Shown here: positions 47,332 through 56,983 of the stretch, one piece after another
Layout of the letters: each line of letters begins with the position of its first letter
Numbering within the stretch: position 1 is the first letter of the stretch
Origin: Alsobacter soli
GTDB lineage: Bacteria; Pseudomonadota; Alphaproteobacteria; Rhizobiales; Beijerinckiaceae
Direction of reading: 5' to 3'
NCBI GenBank assembly: GCA_945883115.1
Contig: CAMCXA010000001.1
Coordinates: 1 to 64,000, forward strand
Length of the DNA: 64,000 bases
The notes under the pieces: model-generated
The model's input: the letters and a program-made list of their open reading frames with translations, nothing else
Told to the model about the DNA's origin: nothing
Database searches by the model: none
Position numbers and translations under genes: made by a program

Positions 47332-47811
47332 ATGGCGGATATCTATTCGGCAATGATTTCATGGTCCCGGGGCGAGCAGGATTTTCCGGGAAACCGCTAT
47401 AGCCGACGTCATGAATGGCGGTTCGACGGAGGTGTGGTTGTGCCCGCCTCGTCGTCGCCGCTTGTTGTGCCGGTTCCCTTATCCGCTTCGGATGCAGTCG
47501 ACCCCGAAGAGGCGTTCGTCGCCTCGCTCGCAAGTTGTCACATGCTGTTTTTTCTGAGTTTTGCAGCGAAAGCGGGCCTGATTATCGATACTTACACCGA
47601 TAATGCCATTGGCGAGATGGGCAAGAATGCCGTGGGTAAGCACTATGTCGCCCGCGTTGTTTTGCGCCCGGAATTGACGCTTAGCGGTTCGAAAAGACCG
47701 ACATCGGAAGAAATCGAGGCCTTGCATCATCGCGCCCATGACTTCTGCTTCATCGCCAATTCCGTTCTTTCCGAAATTGTGATCGAGCCACCGCCTCCCG
47801 TCTTCGTTTAA
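47332..47811 (+). CDS. OsmC family protein in glycine cleavage operon
   Basis: A 159-residue OsmC-superfamily protein between gcvH and gcvPA. The fold motif [23 protein letters not shown] is at about residues 57-79, with the usual central cysteine, and the second cysteine lies in [11 protein letters not shown]. This cysteine pair suggests peroxide reduction; the nearest relatives annotate as OsmC or Ohr-like. GAGGAG stands right before its ATG and it is 11 bases from gcvH, so it is part of the operon and under the glycine riboswitch. Its link to glycine cleavage is unknown. Confidence 0.85.
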   Translation: MADIYSAMISWSRGEQDFPGNRYSRRHEWRFDGGVVVPASSSPLVVPVPLSASDAVDPEEAFVASLASCHMLFFLSFAAKAGLIIDTYTDNAIGEMGKNAVGKHYVARVVLRPELTLSGSKRPTSEEIEALHHRAHDFCFIANSVLSEIVIEPPPPVFV

Positions 47812-47828
47812 GCCCAAAGGAACCTCCG

Positions 47829-49175
47829 ATGCGCTATCTTCCACTTTCCGATACTGATCGCACCGATATGCTCGCCAAAATCGGCGTCAAGCATATTGAC
47901 GAGCTCTTCGCTGATATCCCGGCCGACAAACTCCAGCATCATCTGCCGCAATTGCCCGTTCACAAGGGCGAACTCGAGGTCGAACGGCTTCTGGGCCGCA
48001 TGGCGGCGCGCAATGTTCCGGCGTCAACAGTTCCTTTTTTCGTTGGTGCCGGTGCCTATAAACACCATGTTCCCTCAACGGTGGATCATCTGATCCAGCG
48101 GTCGGAATTTTTGACGAGTTACACGCCCTACCAGCCTGAAATAGCCCAGGGAACCTTGCAATATCTCTTCGAATTCCAGACGCAGGTTGCAGCCCTCACC
48201 GGAATGGAAGTAGCGAACGCGTCCATGTATGACGGCTCGACAGCCTGTGGCGAGGCGGTTCTGATGGCCCATCGTGTCACCAAGCGGAACAAGGCGATCT
48301 TGTCGGGCGGGCTTCATCCCCACTACGCCGAAGTCGTCCGGACCTTGTCGCGCATGGCTGGCGACAAGGTTGAAACACTCCCGCCCGATTTGAAAGCATC
48401 GGAAAATCTACTCGACAAAATTGACGATACTGTTTCCTGTGTCGTGATCCAGACGCCTGATTTCTTCGGCAATTTACGCGATTTACGGGCGATTGCCGAG
48501 AAATGCCATGCGAATGGCGCCTTGCTGATCGCCGTCTTCACAGAAATCATGTCGCTCGGCTTGATCACCCCCCCGGGCGAGATGGGAGCCGATATCGTCG
48601 TGGGTGAAGGGCAATCCATCGGCAACGGCCTCATCTATGGCGGCCCCTATGTCGGTCTGTTCACAACCAAATCAAAATATATCCGGCAAATGCCCGGCAG
48701 ATTATGCGGGCAGACCGTCGACGCCGATGGTAATCGCGGCTTTGTGCTGACCCTCTCGACCCGCGAACAGCACATCAGGCGCGACAAGGCCACCTCGAAT
48801 ATCTGCACCAATTCCGGGCTCTGTACGCTGGCCTTCACAATCCACATGTCCTTGCTCGGCCAGACCGGTTTGAAGCGCGTTGCCGAAATCAACCACGCCA
48901 ACGCCGTTCACCTCGCTGATCTGCTTTCCGGCCTCAAGGGCATCTCCGTTCTCAATGACAGTTTCTTCAACGAATTTACGGTCCGGCTGCCGGGTAATGC
49001 CGCCGATACCGTTGAGCGATTGGCAGCACACAGCGTCATGGCGGGTGTTCCCGTGTCGCGGCTCTTGCCCGGCTCGGGTCTCGATGACCTGCTGATCATC
49101 GCCAATACGGAAGTGAATACGGATGAGGACCGCGCTGCACTCGTCAGCGGATTGAAGGAGATTTTCTCATGCTGA
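47829..49175 (+). CDS. gcvPA: Glycine dehydrogenase (decarboxylating) subunit 1
   Basis: The N-terminal half of P protein, encoded separately, 448 residues. It opens with [18 protein letters not shown] and contains [34 protein letters not shown] and [12 protein letters not shown], as in other GcvPA proteins. It forms a heterotetramer with GcvPB and lacks the PLP lysine itself. Its end overlaps gcvPB by seven bases. Confidence 0.97.
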   Translation: MRYLPLSDTDRTDMLAKIGVKHIDELFADIPADKLQHHLPQLPVHKGELEVERLLGRMAARNVPASTVPFFVGAGAYKHHVPSTVDHLIQRSEFLTSYTPYQPEIAQGTLQYLFEFQTQVAALTGMEVANASMYDGSTACGEAVLMAHRVTKRNKAILSGGLHPHYAEVVRTLSRMAGDKVETLPPDLKASENLLDKIDDTVSCVVIQTPDFFGNLRDLRAIAEKCHANGALLIAVFTEIMSLGLITPPGEMGADIVVGEGQSIGNGLIYGGPYVGLFTTKSKYIRQMPGRLCGQTVDADGNRGFVLTLSTREQHIRRDKATSNICTNSGLCTLAFTIHMSLLGQTGLKRVAEINHANAVHLADLLSGLKGISVLNDSFFNEFTVRLPGNAADTVERLAAHSVMAGVPVSRLLPGSGLDDLLIIANTEVNTDEDRAALVSGLKEIFSC

Positions 49176-50746
49176 ATCGTCAGGGACGTCCCACAACACC
49201 CGGCACCAGTGACAGTGCCGCGCCCCACACCTTCACCGGTAACCGCGCACTGGATCAGACAGAGCCGCTCCTTTTCGAAGTCGGCCGATTGGAGACCACC
49301 GGTGTCGATTATGAAGCGCCGAAAAAGGTCAAAGCACGTCTGGGCGGATTGGCGCGAAAAGGTGAGATCGGCCTTCCGGGCCTCTCTGAGCCGGAAGCGA
49401 TGCGCCATTATGTCAGGCTGAGCCAGAAGAATTACGGCATTGATACCGGCCTTTTTCCGCTTGGTTCCTGCACGATGAAGCACAATCCCCGCCTTAACGA
49501 GCGCATGGCGCGCCTGCCCGGCTTTGGTGACGTGCATCCGCTCCAGCCTGTCTCGACCGTGCAAGGCGCCCTCGAACTCATGCATACGCTTGCCCATTGG
49601 CTCACTGAGTTGACGGGCATGGACGCGGTGGCCCTATCCCCCAAAGCGGGTGCGCATGGCGAATTATGCGGCATGATGGCGATCAAAGCCGCCATTGAAG
49701 CAAAAGGCGAAGCCGAGACCCGCCGGATTGTCCTTGTCCCGGACTCGGCCCATGGCACCAACCCCGCAACCGCTGCCTTGCTGCAATTCGAGGTGCGCCC
49801 CGTTCCGGTCCGCGAAGACGGCACCGTTGATCCCGAGTCAGTCAAAGCCTTGCTCGGGCCGGATGTTGCGGCGATCATGCTCACAAATCCCAATACGTGC
49901 GGGCTGTTCGAGAAGGATATCGTCGCCATCGCCGACGCAATGCACGATGCAGGGGCCTATTTCTACTGCGACGGGGCAAATTACAACGCCATTGTAGGCA
50001 AGGCGCGCCCGGGCGATCTCGGTGTCGACGCCATGCATATCAATCTGCACAAGACATTCTCGACGCCCCATGGCGGTGGTGGCCCGGGTTCCGGCCCCGT
50101 CGTTCTCTCCGAACGCCTGGCACCTTTTGCACCGGTTCCGTTCGTCCGTCATACCGATCAAGGTTTTGAACTTGTCGAAGATACGCATCAGGCAGAAAAA
50201 CATGGTGCGCACTCGTTCGGCCGGATCACTGCCTTTCAAGGCCAGATGGGCATGTTCGTCCGGGCTTTGTCCTACATGTTATCGCACGGCGCGGACGGCG
50301 TCAGGCAAGCCTCTGAGGATGCTGTTCTGAATGCCAATTATATCCGCGCGGGACTTGCCGATCTGATGTCACTTCCCTTCGGCAACAAGCCCTGCATGCA
50401 TGAAGTCTTGTTCGATGACCATTGGCTCAAGGACACAGGTGTCTCCACGCTCGATTTTGCCAAGGCGATGATCGACGAGGGATACCACCCGATGACCGTC
50501 TACTTCCCGCTTGTTGTGCATGGCGCGATGCTGATTGAGCCCACGGAAAGCGAAAGCCGCGCATCGCTCGATCTTTTCATTGCAACCTTGCGCGATCTCG
50601 CAATGGCAGCCAAGCGTGGTGATAAGGAGCGCTTTACGGGCGCGCCTTATTTCGCGCCCGTTCGTAGGCTCGATGAAACGCGAGCTGCGCGGAATCCCGT
50701 TTTGAAGTGGATGCCACCTGAACCCATTTCTGAGGCTGCAGAGTAA
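49169..50746 (+). CDS. gcvPB: Glycine dehydrogenase (decarboxylating) subunit 2
   Basis: The PLP-carrying half of P protein, 525 residues. The PLP lysine is in [20 protein letters not shown] at about residue 295. [10 protein letters not shown] and [19 protein letters not shown] are further family motifs. Together with GcvPA it decarboxylates glycine and passes the aminomethyl group to GcvH. An N-terminal stretch of about 25 residues precedes the conserved part. A strong terminator follows. Confidence 0.97.
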   Translation: MLNRQGRPTTPGTSDSAAPHTFTGNRALDQTEPLLFEVGRLETTGVDYEAPKKVKARLGGLARKGEIGLPGLSEPEAMRHYVRLSQKNYGIDTGLFPLGSCTMKHNPRLNERMARLPGFGDVHPLQPVSTVQGALELMHTLAHWLTELTGMDAVALSPKAGAHGELCGMMAIKAAIEAKGEAETRRIVLVPDSAHGTNPATAALLQFEVRPVPVREDGTVDPESVKALLGPDVAAIMLTNPNTCGLFEKDIVAIADAMHDAGAYFYCDGANYNAIVGKARPGDLGVDAMHINLHKTFSTPHGGGGPGSGPVVLSERLAPFAPVPFVRHTDQGFELVEDTHQAEKHGAHSFGRITAFQGQMGMFVRALSYMLSHGADGVRQASEDAVLNANYIRAGLADLMSLPFGNKPCMHEVLFDDHWLKDTGVSTLDFAKAMIDEGYHPMTVYFPLVVHGAMLIEPTESESRASLDLFIATLRDLAMAAKRGDKERFTGAPYFAPVRRLDETRAARNPVLKWMPPEPISEAAE

Positions 50747-50749
50747 ATA

Positions 50750-50779
50750 AAAAGGGCCGGTCAAACCGGCCCTTTTCAT
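50750..50779. terminator. Bidirectional intrinsic terminator after gcvPB
   Basis: AAAAGGGCCGGT (50750-50761) pairs perfectly with ACCGGCCCTTTT (50765-50776) around a CAA loop, so it has A and T runs on both sides. It serves gcvPB on the plus strand and the cytochrome c gene on the minus strand. Confidence 0.9.
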
Positions 50780-50799
50780 ATCTTGATATTCGGTTCGCG

Positions 50800-51348
50800 T
50801 TATTGCGGCAGCGGTGCCGGCGTATCTGCCAAAGACCTGAGATAGGCAACCAGATCCGCACGCTTCGCTGCATCTGCAAGACCCGCATAGGCCATGGCCG
50901 TGCCCGGCATGTAAGCCTTCGGGTTGGCAATGAAGCCGTCAAGCTCCGCATAACCCCATTTCTCGCCTTTCGCCGCACGCTCTTTCAGAGCAGCTGAATA
51001 ATTGAAGCCCGCAACCGCACCCTTCGCACGGTCCACGATTCCATACATCGCCGGCCCAACCTTGTTCGGTTGGCCCTTTTCGAAATTGTGGCAGGCGAGA
51101 CAGGCCTTTACACCAGCGGCACCCTTTGCAGGGTCCGCAGAAGCAAGCCTCACGGCAATTGGTTCGACGACAGGTGCGGCAGCACCGGCACTCGCCGCTG
51201 GGGCCTCGGAGGCACCCGGCAATTCATAGCCAGCGACCTCGACCTTTGGCGGCGCGAAGATCATGTCGGCCACAATGCCTATACCCATCACGAAAAGAAG
51301 GATGCCAAGCACGGCACCGGCGATTTTGTTAAACTCAAAAGAATCCAT
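50800..51348 (-). CDS. Membrane-anchored cytochrome c (CycM-like)
   Basis: A 182-residue class I cytochrome c with an uncleaved N-terminal membrane anchor (about residues 8-31), an Ala/Pro-rich linker and a heme domain. The heme site is ACLACHNFEKG (CxxCH, about residue 84), and the methionine ligand is in YMPGTAMAYAG. CycM-type proteins carry electrons from the bc1 complex to aa3 oxidase, which fits the oxidase genes in this window. It is divergent from kdsB. Confidence 0.92.
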   Translation of the reverse strand: MDSFEFNKIAGAVLGILLFVMGIGIVADMIFAPPKVEVAGYELPGASEAPAASAGAAAPVVEPIAVRLASADPAKGAAGVKACLACHNFEKGQPNKVGPAMYGIVDRAKGAVAGFNYSAALKERAAKGEKWGYAELDGFIANPKAYMPGTAMAYAGLADAAKRADLVAYLRSLADTPAPLPQ

Positions 51349-51481
51349 TCCGCAGCTCCGAAACCGTCGCGACAGGTGAAACCAATCTGGCCAATCCCCG
51401 ACGCCCTTTTTTACAACCTCTCGATTAACCGCTTTGCGGCACAGTTGGCAACTCGTATAAGCATTTTTTAGCTGATACTTT

Positions 51482-51508
51482 TTGACACCTTTGCTTTTTC
51501 GTTACTAA
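51482..51508 (+). promoter_or_regulatory. Candidate promoter of kdsB
   Basis: TTGACA (51482-51487) is followed after 15 bases by TACTAA (51503-51508). The spacing is short, so the call is tentative. It is the best match in the gap between the cytochrome c and kdsB genes. Confidence 0.35.
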
Positions 51509-51531
51509 AACGTCGCGCAGGAGCGCCGCAA

Positions 51532-52278
51532 ATGTCCGATCCCGTCATTCTCATCCCCGCCCGCATGGCTTCCACCCGCCTGCCAGGCAAGCCGCTCGCC
51601 GATATTTGTGGCGAGCCGATGATCGTCCATGTCTGGCGTCGTGCGATGGAGACGGGTCTCGGGCCTGTCGTTGTCGCCACCGATGATCATGCGATCCTGC
51701 ACGCAATTGAGGCCGTCGGCGGCATTGCCGTGATGACCCGCCACGATCATCCCTCCGGTTCCGACCGCATTTTTGAGGCAGTAGAAGCCTTTGATCCCGA
51801 AGGCCACCACGATATCGTCATCAATGTGCAGGGCGATCTCCCGACAATTGATCCCGCCATCATCCAGAAAGCAGTGCTGCCGCTCTCGGTCCCGGCGGTT
51901 GATATAGCGACACTTGCCGTTGAGATTTCACGTCCCGAGGAACGCACCGATCCCAACGTCGTCAAGGCCGTCGGAACACCCGTCGGGCCGGATACGCTCC
52001 GCGCGCTCTATTTCACCCGCGCAACCGCGCCCTCCGGCGAGGGGCCGCTCTATCATCACATCGGCCTTTACGCCTATCGCCGTTCCGCCTTGCAACGATT
52101 TGTCGCACTCCCGCCATCGCCGCTCGAGGTCCGCGAACGCCTCGAACAGCTGCGTGCGCTCGAAGCCGGTATGCGAATCGATATCAGCCTTGTTGACGAC
52201 TTGCCGCTCGGCGTCGACGCCCCCCACGATCTCGAAAGAGCCCGCGCCGTCATCGGTGCCCGCCGCAAAGGACATTGA
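51532..52278 (+). CDS. kdsB: 3-deoxy-manno-octulosonate cytidylyltransferase
   Basis: Activates Kdo as CMP-Kdo for lipid A-core synthesis, showing a Gram-negative envelope with Kdo. It has 248 residues; the nucleotide loop is [16 protein letters not shown] at about residues 5-20, and INVQGDLP and HIGLYAYRR are also typical. AGGAG lies eight bases before the ATG. pheA follows within six bases. Confidence 0.97.
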   Translation: MSDPVILIPARMASTRLPGKPLADICGEPMIVHVWRRAMETGLGPVVVATDDHAILHAIEAVGGIAVMTRHDHPSGSDRIFEAVEAFDPEGHHDIVINVQGDLPTIDPAIIQKAVLPLSVPAVDIATLAVEISRPEERTDPNVVKAVGTPVGPDTLRALYFTRATAPSGEGPLYHHIGLYAYRRSALQRFVALPPSPLEVRERLEQLRALEAGMRIDISLVDDLPLGVDAPHDLERARAVIGARRKGH

Positions 52279-52283
52279 CCACC

Positions 52284-53135
52284 ATGAGTTCTTCCCGCTT
52301 GATCGCCTATCAGGGCGAACCCGGAGCCAATTCGGACATTGCCTGCCGCGACGTCTATCCCGGGTGGACGCCCTTGCCCTGCGCGTCCTTCGAAGATGCC
52401 TTTGCCGCGATCATCGATGGCAGCGCCGAACTCGGCATGATCCCGATCGAAAACTCGATTGCCGGTCGCGTTGCCGATATCCATCATTTCCTGCCGCAAT
52501 CCGGGCTGCACATTATCGGCGAATATTTCCTGCCGATCCATTTCCAATTGCTGGCCGTGAAGGGCGCAAAGATTGAGGATTTGAAAAGCGTTCACAGCCA
52601 TGTGCATGCACTCGGCCAATGCCGCAAAATCATCCGCAAATATGGGCTCAAAGCCGTGATCGCGGGCGATACTGCAGGTTCTGCGCGCGAAGTCTCCGAA
52701 TGGGGTGACAAAACTCGCGCCTCTTTGGCCACGGCTTTAGCGGGCAAAATCTACGGACTTGAGACGCTGGCCGAGAATGTCGAAGATTCGGAAAACAACA
52801 CCACGCGCTTCATCGTACTCTCGAAGGATCCGAAATGGGCCAAGCCGAAGAATGGCCCAACAGTGACGACCTTCCTCTTCCGCGTCCGCAACGTGCCAGC
52901 AGCGCTCTACAAAGCACTCGGCGGCTTCGCCACCAATGGCGTTAACATGACGAAGCTCGAAAGCTATATGGTCGACGGCTCCTTCTCCGCCACGCAATTT
53001 CTGGCGGATGTGGATGGGCATCCGGATGACGCCAATCTGAAACTGGCATTGGAGGAGTTGGAGTTCTTCTCGCGCGAAGTAAAGATTTTAGGGGTATATC
53101 CGGCGCATCCGTATCGGGTGAAGAATATTGGGTGA
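52284..53135 (+). CDS. pheA: Prephenate dehydratase
   Basis: Makes phenylpyruvate for phenylalanine synthesis. The 283-residue protein is monofunctional, with no chorismate mutase domain. The catalytic region includes AYQGEPGANSDIACRD, IPIENSIAGRVADIHHFLP and the NTTRFIVLSK motif. A C-terminal ACT domain (from about residue 195, RVRNVPAALYKALGGF) would bind phenylalanine for feedback control. ATG 52284 is used; a TTG at 52275 is in frame. It lies next to kdsB as in rhizobia. Confidence 0.96.
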   Translation: MSSSRLIAYQGEPGANSDIACRDVYPGWTPLPCASFEDAFAAIIDGSAELGMIPIENSIAGRVADIHHFLPQSGLHIIGEYFLPIHFQLLAVKGAKIEDLKSVHSHVHALGQCRKIIRKYGLKAVIAGDTAGSAREVSEWGDKTRASLATALAGKIYGLETLAENVEDSENNTTRFIVLSKDPKWAKPKNGPTVTTFLFRVRNVPAALYKALGGFATNGVNMTKLESYMVDGSFSATQFLADVDGHPDDANLKLALEELEFFSREVKILGVYPAHPYRVKNIG

Positions 53136-53165
53136 GTGGTAAATTTTAGCAATTGATCCGATTAT

Positions 53166-54659
53166 TTATTTAGTCTGACTCCATGCTTTATATTGTTTCT
53201 CATAGTCGCTATGAGGCCACCAATGAATATCTTCCGGCAGTTCGAACGCCGTATTAAATTTTACTGTCGGATTTAGCCACGAATGCTGAAAGGTTGTATT
53301 GGTTAAGCCTTTCGAATCTTCAAACCAGCTTGCGATCAAAATTGATCCTGAAAATGACGTGCCATTTAACGTTGCTAAACTAAAATCCGTACTAAAAATT
53401 TCACACATTGAGAATTGAACATTATATAATTTGGCATGCGTCATCGACGTGTCAGAAAAATGAGATTTTGAGATATGGGCCCCTGATAAGTTTGCGTATT
53501 CGAGATTTTGGGATGTGATGACGCTATCATAGATGTATGAATTTGAACCGTTTAATCCTTCAAAATTGCAATTTTCAAAACGGCTATCAGAGATTGTTCC
53601 ATTCTGAAAATTAGCTTCTTGAAAGCTAGCATGCGCTGAATAAATGTTGCTCATTTTGCAAAAACTTAAATTTGCATAAACAAATGTCGAGTGGCTAATG
53701 TTTGTTTTTTCGAATCTACAAAACATCAATTCTGAATAATCGAACAATGCAAATTCAAAATTTAGACCGTCAAAATTGGCTCCTGAAAGTTTACAGTGGG
53801 TCAAATCTAATCGAAATTGACGTCTGTCCTTCGTGCCTTGTCTTAACTTATTTTCATATTTTAGCTGGTCCATTGAGCGCCTTCCGATGACATTAATTGC
53901 CGCTTGAATATCAACCCGGACAGCTTTAGGTGGATTTTCAAAATCTGGCTTCGCAAATTCATTGGGATCTGAGTCTTGGAAATCAGAATCGACATATCCT
54001 GTATTTTCTCTGATGTAAGCGCATAGAGTTTCGATAATTGGCCAATGAAGTTCCTCATGCTCCCTTGCTATTTTTTCAAGTAAGTAGATGCCACCGAGAC
54101 GAACTTCTATATTTGGTTCGGTGTGAATAATTGTTTCAAGGGGACGAGTCTCCCCTCCTTCTGACAGATTTTTGAACGCAACCTGAACGGACAATCCACC
54201 GACGGGTTGGGTCTTTTTGATTTCACGCATTGCGCCTAGGTGCTCTACGGCTTTTGCCATCGTTGTAGTATGCAAATTGTCTTGTGCAATTTTCGCTTGT
54301 CTTGTTGCTATTCGATTTTGCTTATCCGAAATGATCGTCCGCCAGATCAAGAATGGGACGGCCAAAATGCCACCAAGGCCAAGCAATAATTTATTGATGG
54401 AATCGGCGGGGGACGTCTCGCTGGCATCAACACGTTGTGTCGCATCTAAAATGTTGACGGCAAATACAATCTTGAAAGGAATAACAAATACAAAATAGAG
54501 CCCAAAAACGAGGAGATATAGTATGAGAATAAATGAAATGGCATAAATAATAGCGGATACCGTGTCATGCGGATTTTTCAAATAGTCGAAATGCAAAACC
54601 TTCCAGCCTAACGCGCGGCCAAAAAAGCGATTACCTTGTTGCGTTTCTTTTTCGCTCAT
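53166..54659 (-). CDS. Membrane-anchored pentapeptide-repeat protein
   Basis: A 497-residue protein with two hydrophobic segments (about residues 36-68 and 90-107), a linker region and a C-terminal pentapeptide-repeat helix (about 285-460). Repeats of the A(N/D)L/F-type are seen in LSGANFDGLNFEFALFD and LEYANLSGAHISKSHF. A segment IEVRLGGIYLLEKIAREHEELHW (about 184-206) is shared by many membrane pentapeptide proteins. The gene is clearly more AT-rich than its neighbours, which suggests recent transfer. The function is unknown. Confidence 0.85.
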   Translation of the reverse strand: MSEKETQQGNRFFGRALGWKVLHFDYLKNPHDTVSAIIYAISFILILYLLVFGLYFVFVIPFKIVFAVNILDATQRVDASETSPADSINKLLLGLGGILAVPFLIWRTIISDKQNRIATRQAKIAQDNLHTTTMAKAVEHLGAMREIKKTQPVGGLSVQVAFKNLSEGGETRPLETIIHTEPNIEVRLGGIYLLEKIAREHEELHWPIIETLCAYIRENTGYVDSDFQDSDPNEFAKPDFENPPKAVRVDIQAAINVIGRRSMDQLKYENKLRQGTKDRRQFRLDLTHCKLSGANFDGLNFEFALFDYSELMFCRFEKTNISHSTFVYANLSFCKMSNIYSAHASFQEANFQNGTISDSRFENCNFEGLNGSNSYIYDSVITSQNLEYANLSGAHISKSHFSDTSMTHAKLYNVQFSMCEIFSTDFSLATLNGTSFSGSILIASWFEDSKGLTNTTFQHSWLNPTVKFNTAFELPEDIHWWPHSDYEKQYKAWSQTK

Positions 54660-54665
54660 GGAAAT

Positions 54666-54685
54666 ATCTTTCCCCTAGGGAAGAT
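54666..54685. repeat. Imperfect palindrome upstream of pentapeptide gene
   Basis: ATCTTTCCC and GGGAAGAT face each other around CTA, with one extra T in the left arm. It sits seven bases upstream of the start of the pentapeptide gene and could be an operator. The surrounding 105-base gap is AT-rich and shows no gene. Confidence 0.35.
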
Positions 54686-54764
54686 TAAGCCTGATTTTTC
54701 CGATGGCGGCAATTAATTTTGTTCGCTTCGAAAGATCGAAGTTCCAAATTGATATTTTATTTAA

Positions 54765-54992
54765 ATGGGAGCGATGGGTGCTCTAATGTGTATCGAAATC
54801 GATGACGAAAGAGTAATCCATATCGTCTACGAATTAGCCCAACGGCTGCAAATATCCGTTGAAGAAGTCGTTGTCCGCGCTTTGGAGATGTCGCTTGCAG
54901 CCGAGATGGATGGTTCGACACGCGCCGCTAGCGCGGCTGACAATCAGAAAGACCTTCTGTCCTCCTCAGGGGGAAGGTTAGGCGATAGCTGA
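54765..54992 (+). CDS. Small ribbon-helix-helix-like protein
   Basis: A 75-residue frame. A short strand (CIEIDDERV, about residues 9-17) is followed by two helices (IVYELAQRLQI and VEEVVVRALEMSL), which resembles the ribbon-helix-helix of VapB/Arc-type antitoxins. No toxin gene is next to it, and the C-terminal tail is short and polar. ATG 54765 is used; 54774 and 54786 are also in frame. Translation is not certain, and it may be an orphan antitoxin. Confidence 0.5.
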   Translation: MGAMGALMCIEIDDERVIHIVYELAQRLQISVEEVVVRALEMSLAAEMDGSTRAASAADNQKDLLSSSGGRLGDS

Positions 54993-55004
54993 CGGCTTTT
55001 GCTC

Positions 55005-55634
55005 TCACTTCGTCCCGTACATCCTATCCCCCGCATCGCCCAGGCCCGGCACGATATAGCCGTGGTCGTTCAAATGGCTGTCAATCGCCGCCGTCCATAT
55101 GGCCACATCGGGATGCGCCTTGGTGAATTTCTCTACGCCTTCGGGGGCGGCCAGCAGGCAGACAAACCGGATATCGGTCACGCCGCGCGCCTTGAGCCGG
55201 TCCACTGCTGCAATCGCCGAATTGGCGGTCGCGAGCATCGGGTCCATCACGATCACAAGGCGTTCGGCAACGTCGCTCGGTGCTTTGAAATAATACTCCA
55301 CCGCCGTCAGCGTTTCAGGATCGCGATAGAGCCCGATATGCGCCACCCGCGCCGATGGCACGAGATTGAGCATTCCGTCGAGAAACCCGACGCCTGCGCG
55401 CAAGATCGGCGCAAAAACCAGCTTCTTGCCGGCAATCATCGGCTGCATGGTCTTTTCCAGCGGTGTTTCCACCTCTACCAGTTCCAGCGGCAGATCGCGC
55501 GTTACCTCATAGGCGAGCAGCATTCCGATCTCGTTCAGCAATTGCCTGAAATTTGTTGTCGAACGGCTTTTGTCGCGCATCAGCGTCAATTTGTGCTGAA
55601 CCAGCGGATGCGAAACCACGGTAACACCCTTCAT
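55005..55634 (-). CDS. upp: Uracil phosphoribosyltransferase
   Basis: Salvages uracil to UMP with PRPP. It has 209 residues, with the PRPP loop [20 protein letters not shown] at about residues 128-147 and the uracil-binding C-terminal [16 protein letters not shown]. Phosphopentomutase lies upstream on the same strand, so the two nucleoside-salvage genes probably share a transcript. Confidence 0.97.
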   Translation of the reverse strand: MKGVTVVSHPLVQHKLTLMRDKSRSTTNFRQLLNEIGMLLAYEVTRDLPLELVEVETPLEKTMQPMIAGKKLVFAPILRAGVGFLDGMLNLVPSARVAHIGLYRDPETLTAVEYYFKAPSDVAERLVIVMDPMLATANSAIAAVDRLKARGVTDIRFVCLLAAPEGVEKFTKAHPDVAIWTAAIDSHLNDHGYIVPGLGDAGDRMYGTK

Positions 55635-55763
55635 GACACCCTCCTGAATGAATTTCTAGACTTGAGGTGTAGCTGAGGCGTGGACGAAAGACGACGCCGA
55701 AACGGCATTTTTGATCGCCCTGCCATTCTTTTCCACCCTTTTGACTCTCAAGCGCTCGCCGCT

Positions 55764-56981
55764 TCAGAGAAAAGGCAGTCCCGGGGCCCGTACCGGCAGT
55801 CCAAGCCAACGGGCTACCGTCTCGCCAATATCGGAGAAACTCTCCCGACGCCCGATATTCTTCGCCGTCACTCCCGGCCCGAACGCCAATACGGGCACGT
55901 TTTCACGCGTATGGTCTGTGCCGTGCCATGTCGGGTCATTGCCATGATCCGCCGTCAGGATCACAAGATCCCCCTCTTTCAAGAGGTCCGGCAATTCCGC
56001 CAGCCGCCGGTCAAAAGCCTCGAGTGCGGCGGCATATCCCGGAACATCGCGGCGATGCCCGAATTCACTGTCGAAATCAACAAAATTGGCAAAAAGCAGC
56101 CCGCCATCGGCCAATGACGAGATCGAGGGCAGCATCGCATCAAAGAGAGTCAGATTACCCGCCGCCTTCACTTCGTGGCCGGAATTGCGGTGCGCGAAAA
56201 TATCGCCGATCTTGCCAATCGTCACAATTTTTCGCCCCGCTTCCGCGGCCCGATCAAGGATCGTTCCGTCCTTTGGCGGAATTGCAAAGTCTTTCCGGTT
56301 CCCCGTCCGCACAAACCCGTCCGCCTCGTTGCCCACAAAGGGGCGGGCGATCACACGTCCGATTTTCAATGGATCCACAAGATGGCGGACGATGACACAG
56401 AGCGTGTAAAGCCGTTGTAACCCGAAACTTTCCTCATGCGCCGCGATCTGGATCACACTATCGGCCGACGTGTAGAAAATCGGCTTGCCCGTTCTCACAT
56501 GCTCGGCACCAAGATCCTCGATAATTACGGTGCCGGAAGCATGGCAATCGCCGAGAGTCCCCGGCAATTTGCCCTCCGCCATAATCGTATTCAGGAGATC
56601 GGGCGGAAAACTGCGTTTCAAATCCTTGAAATAGCCGAAGGCGAAATCGGCGGGTGCTCCCGCCATTTCCCAATGCCCCGAAACTGTATCCTTGCCCTGC
56701 GAAACCTCTTTGGCGACACCCCACACGCCTAAAGGCGCGGCAGCGCCTTTGAAAAGCCCCGTTTTGCCGGTCGCCAGCGTGCAAGCCTGCGCCAATCCGA
56801 GACTTTCCATGAAAGGCAAGGAGAGTGGTCCCGCCCGCAAACCCTTCTGGTCGCCAAGACCTTCCGCACAGGCTTTCGCGATATGGCCAAGCGTATCGGC
56901 ACCCGCGTCGCCATAGCGTGCGGCATCATCCGCACCACCGCAGCCGACAGAATCAAGCACGATCAGAAACGCACGAGCCAT
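55764..56981 (-). CDS. deoB: Phosphopentomutase
   Basis: Converts (deoxy)ribose 1-phosphate to 5-phosphate in nucleoside salvage, 405 residues. The alkaline-phosphatase-like metal site shows [21 protein letters not shown] at the N-terminus and [19 protein letters not shown] at about residue 340. It follows the yejF gene by two bases, so it may be read from the yej transcript. Confidence 0.96.
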   Translation of the reverse strand: MARAFLIVLDSVGCGGADDAARYGDAGADTLGHIAKACAEGLGDQKGLRAGPLSLPFMESLGLAQACTLATGKTGLFKGAAAPLGVWGVAKEVSQGKDTVSGHWEMAGAPADFAFGYFKDLKRSFPPDLLNTIMAEGKLPGTLGDCHASGTVIIEDLGAEHVRTGKPIFYTSADSVIQIAAHEESFGLQRLYTLCVIVRHLVDPLKIGRVIARPFVGNEADGFVRTGNRKDFAIPPKDGTILDRAAEAGRKIVTIGKIGDIFAHRNSGHEVKAAGNLTLFDAMLPSISSLADGGLLFANFVDFDSEFGHRRDVPGYAAALEAFDRRLAELPDLLKEGDLVILTADHGNDPTWHGTDHTRENVPVLAFGPGVTAKNIGRRESFSDIGETVARWLGLPVRAPGLPFL

Positions 56982-56983
56982 GC

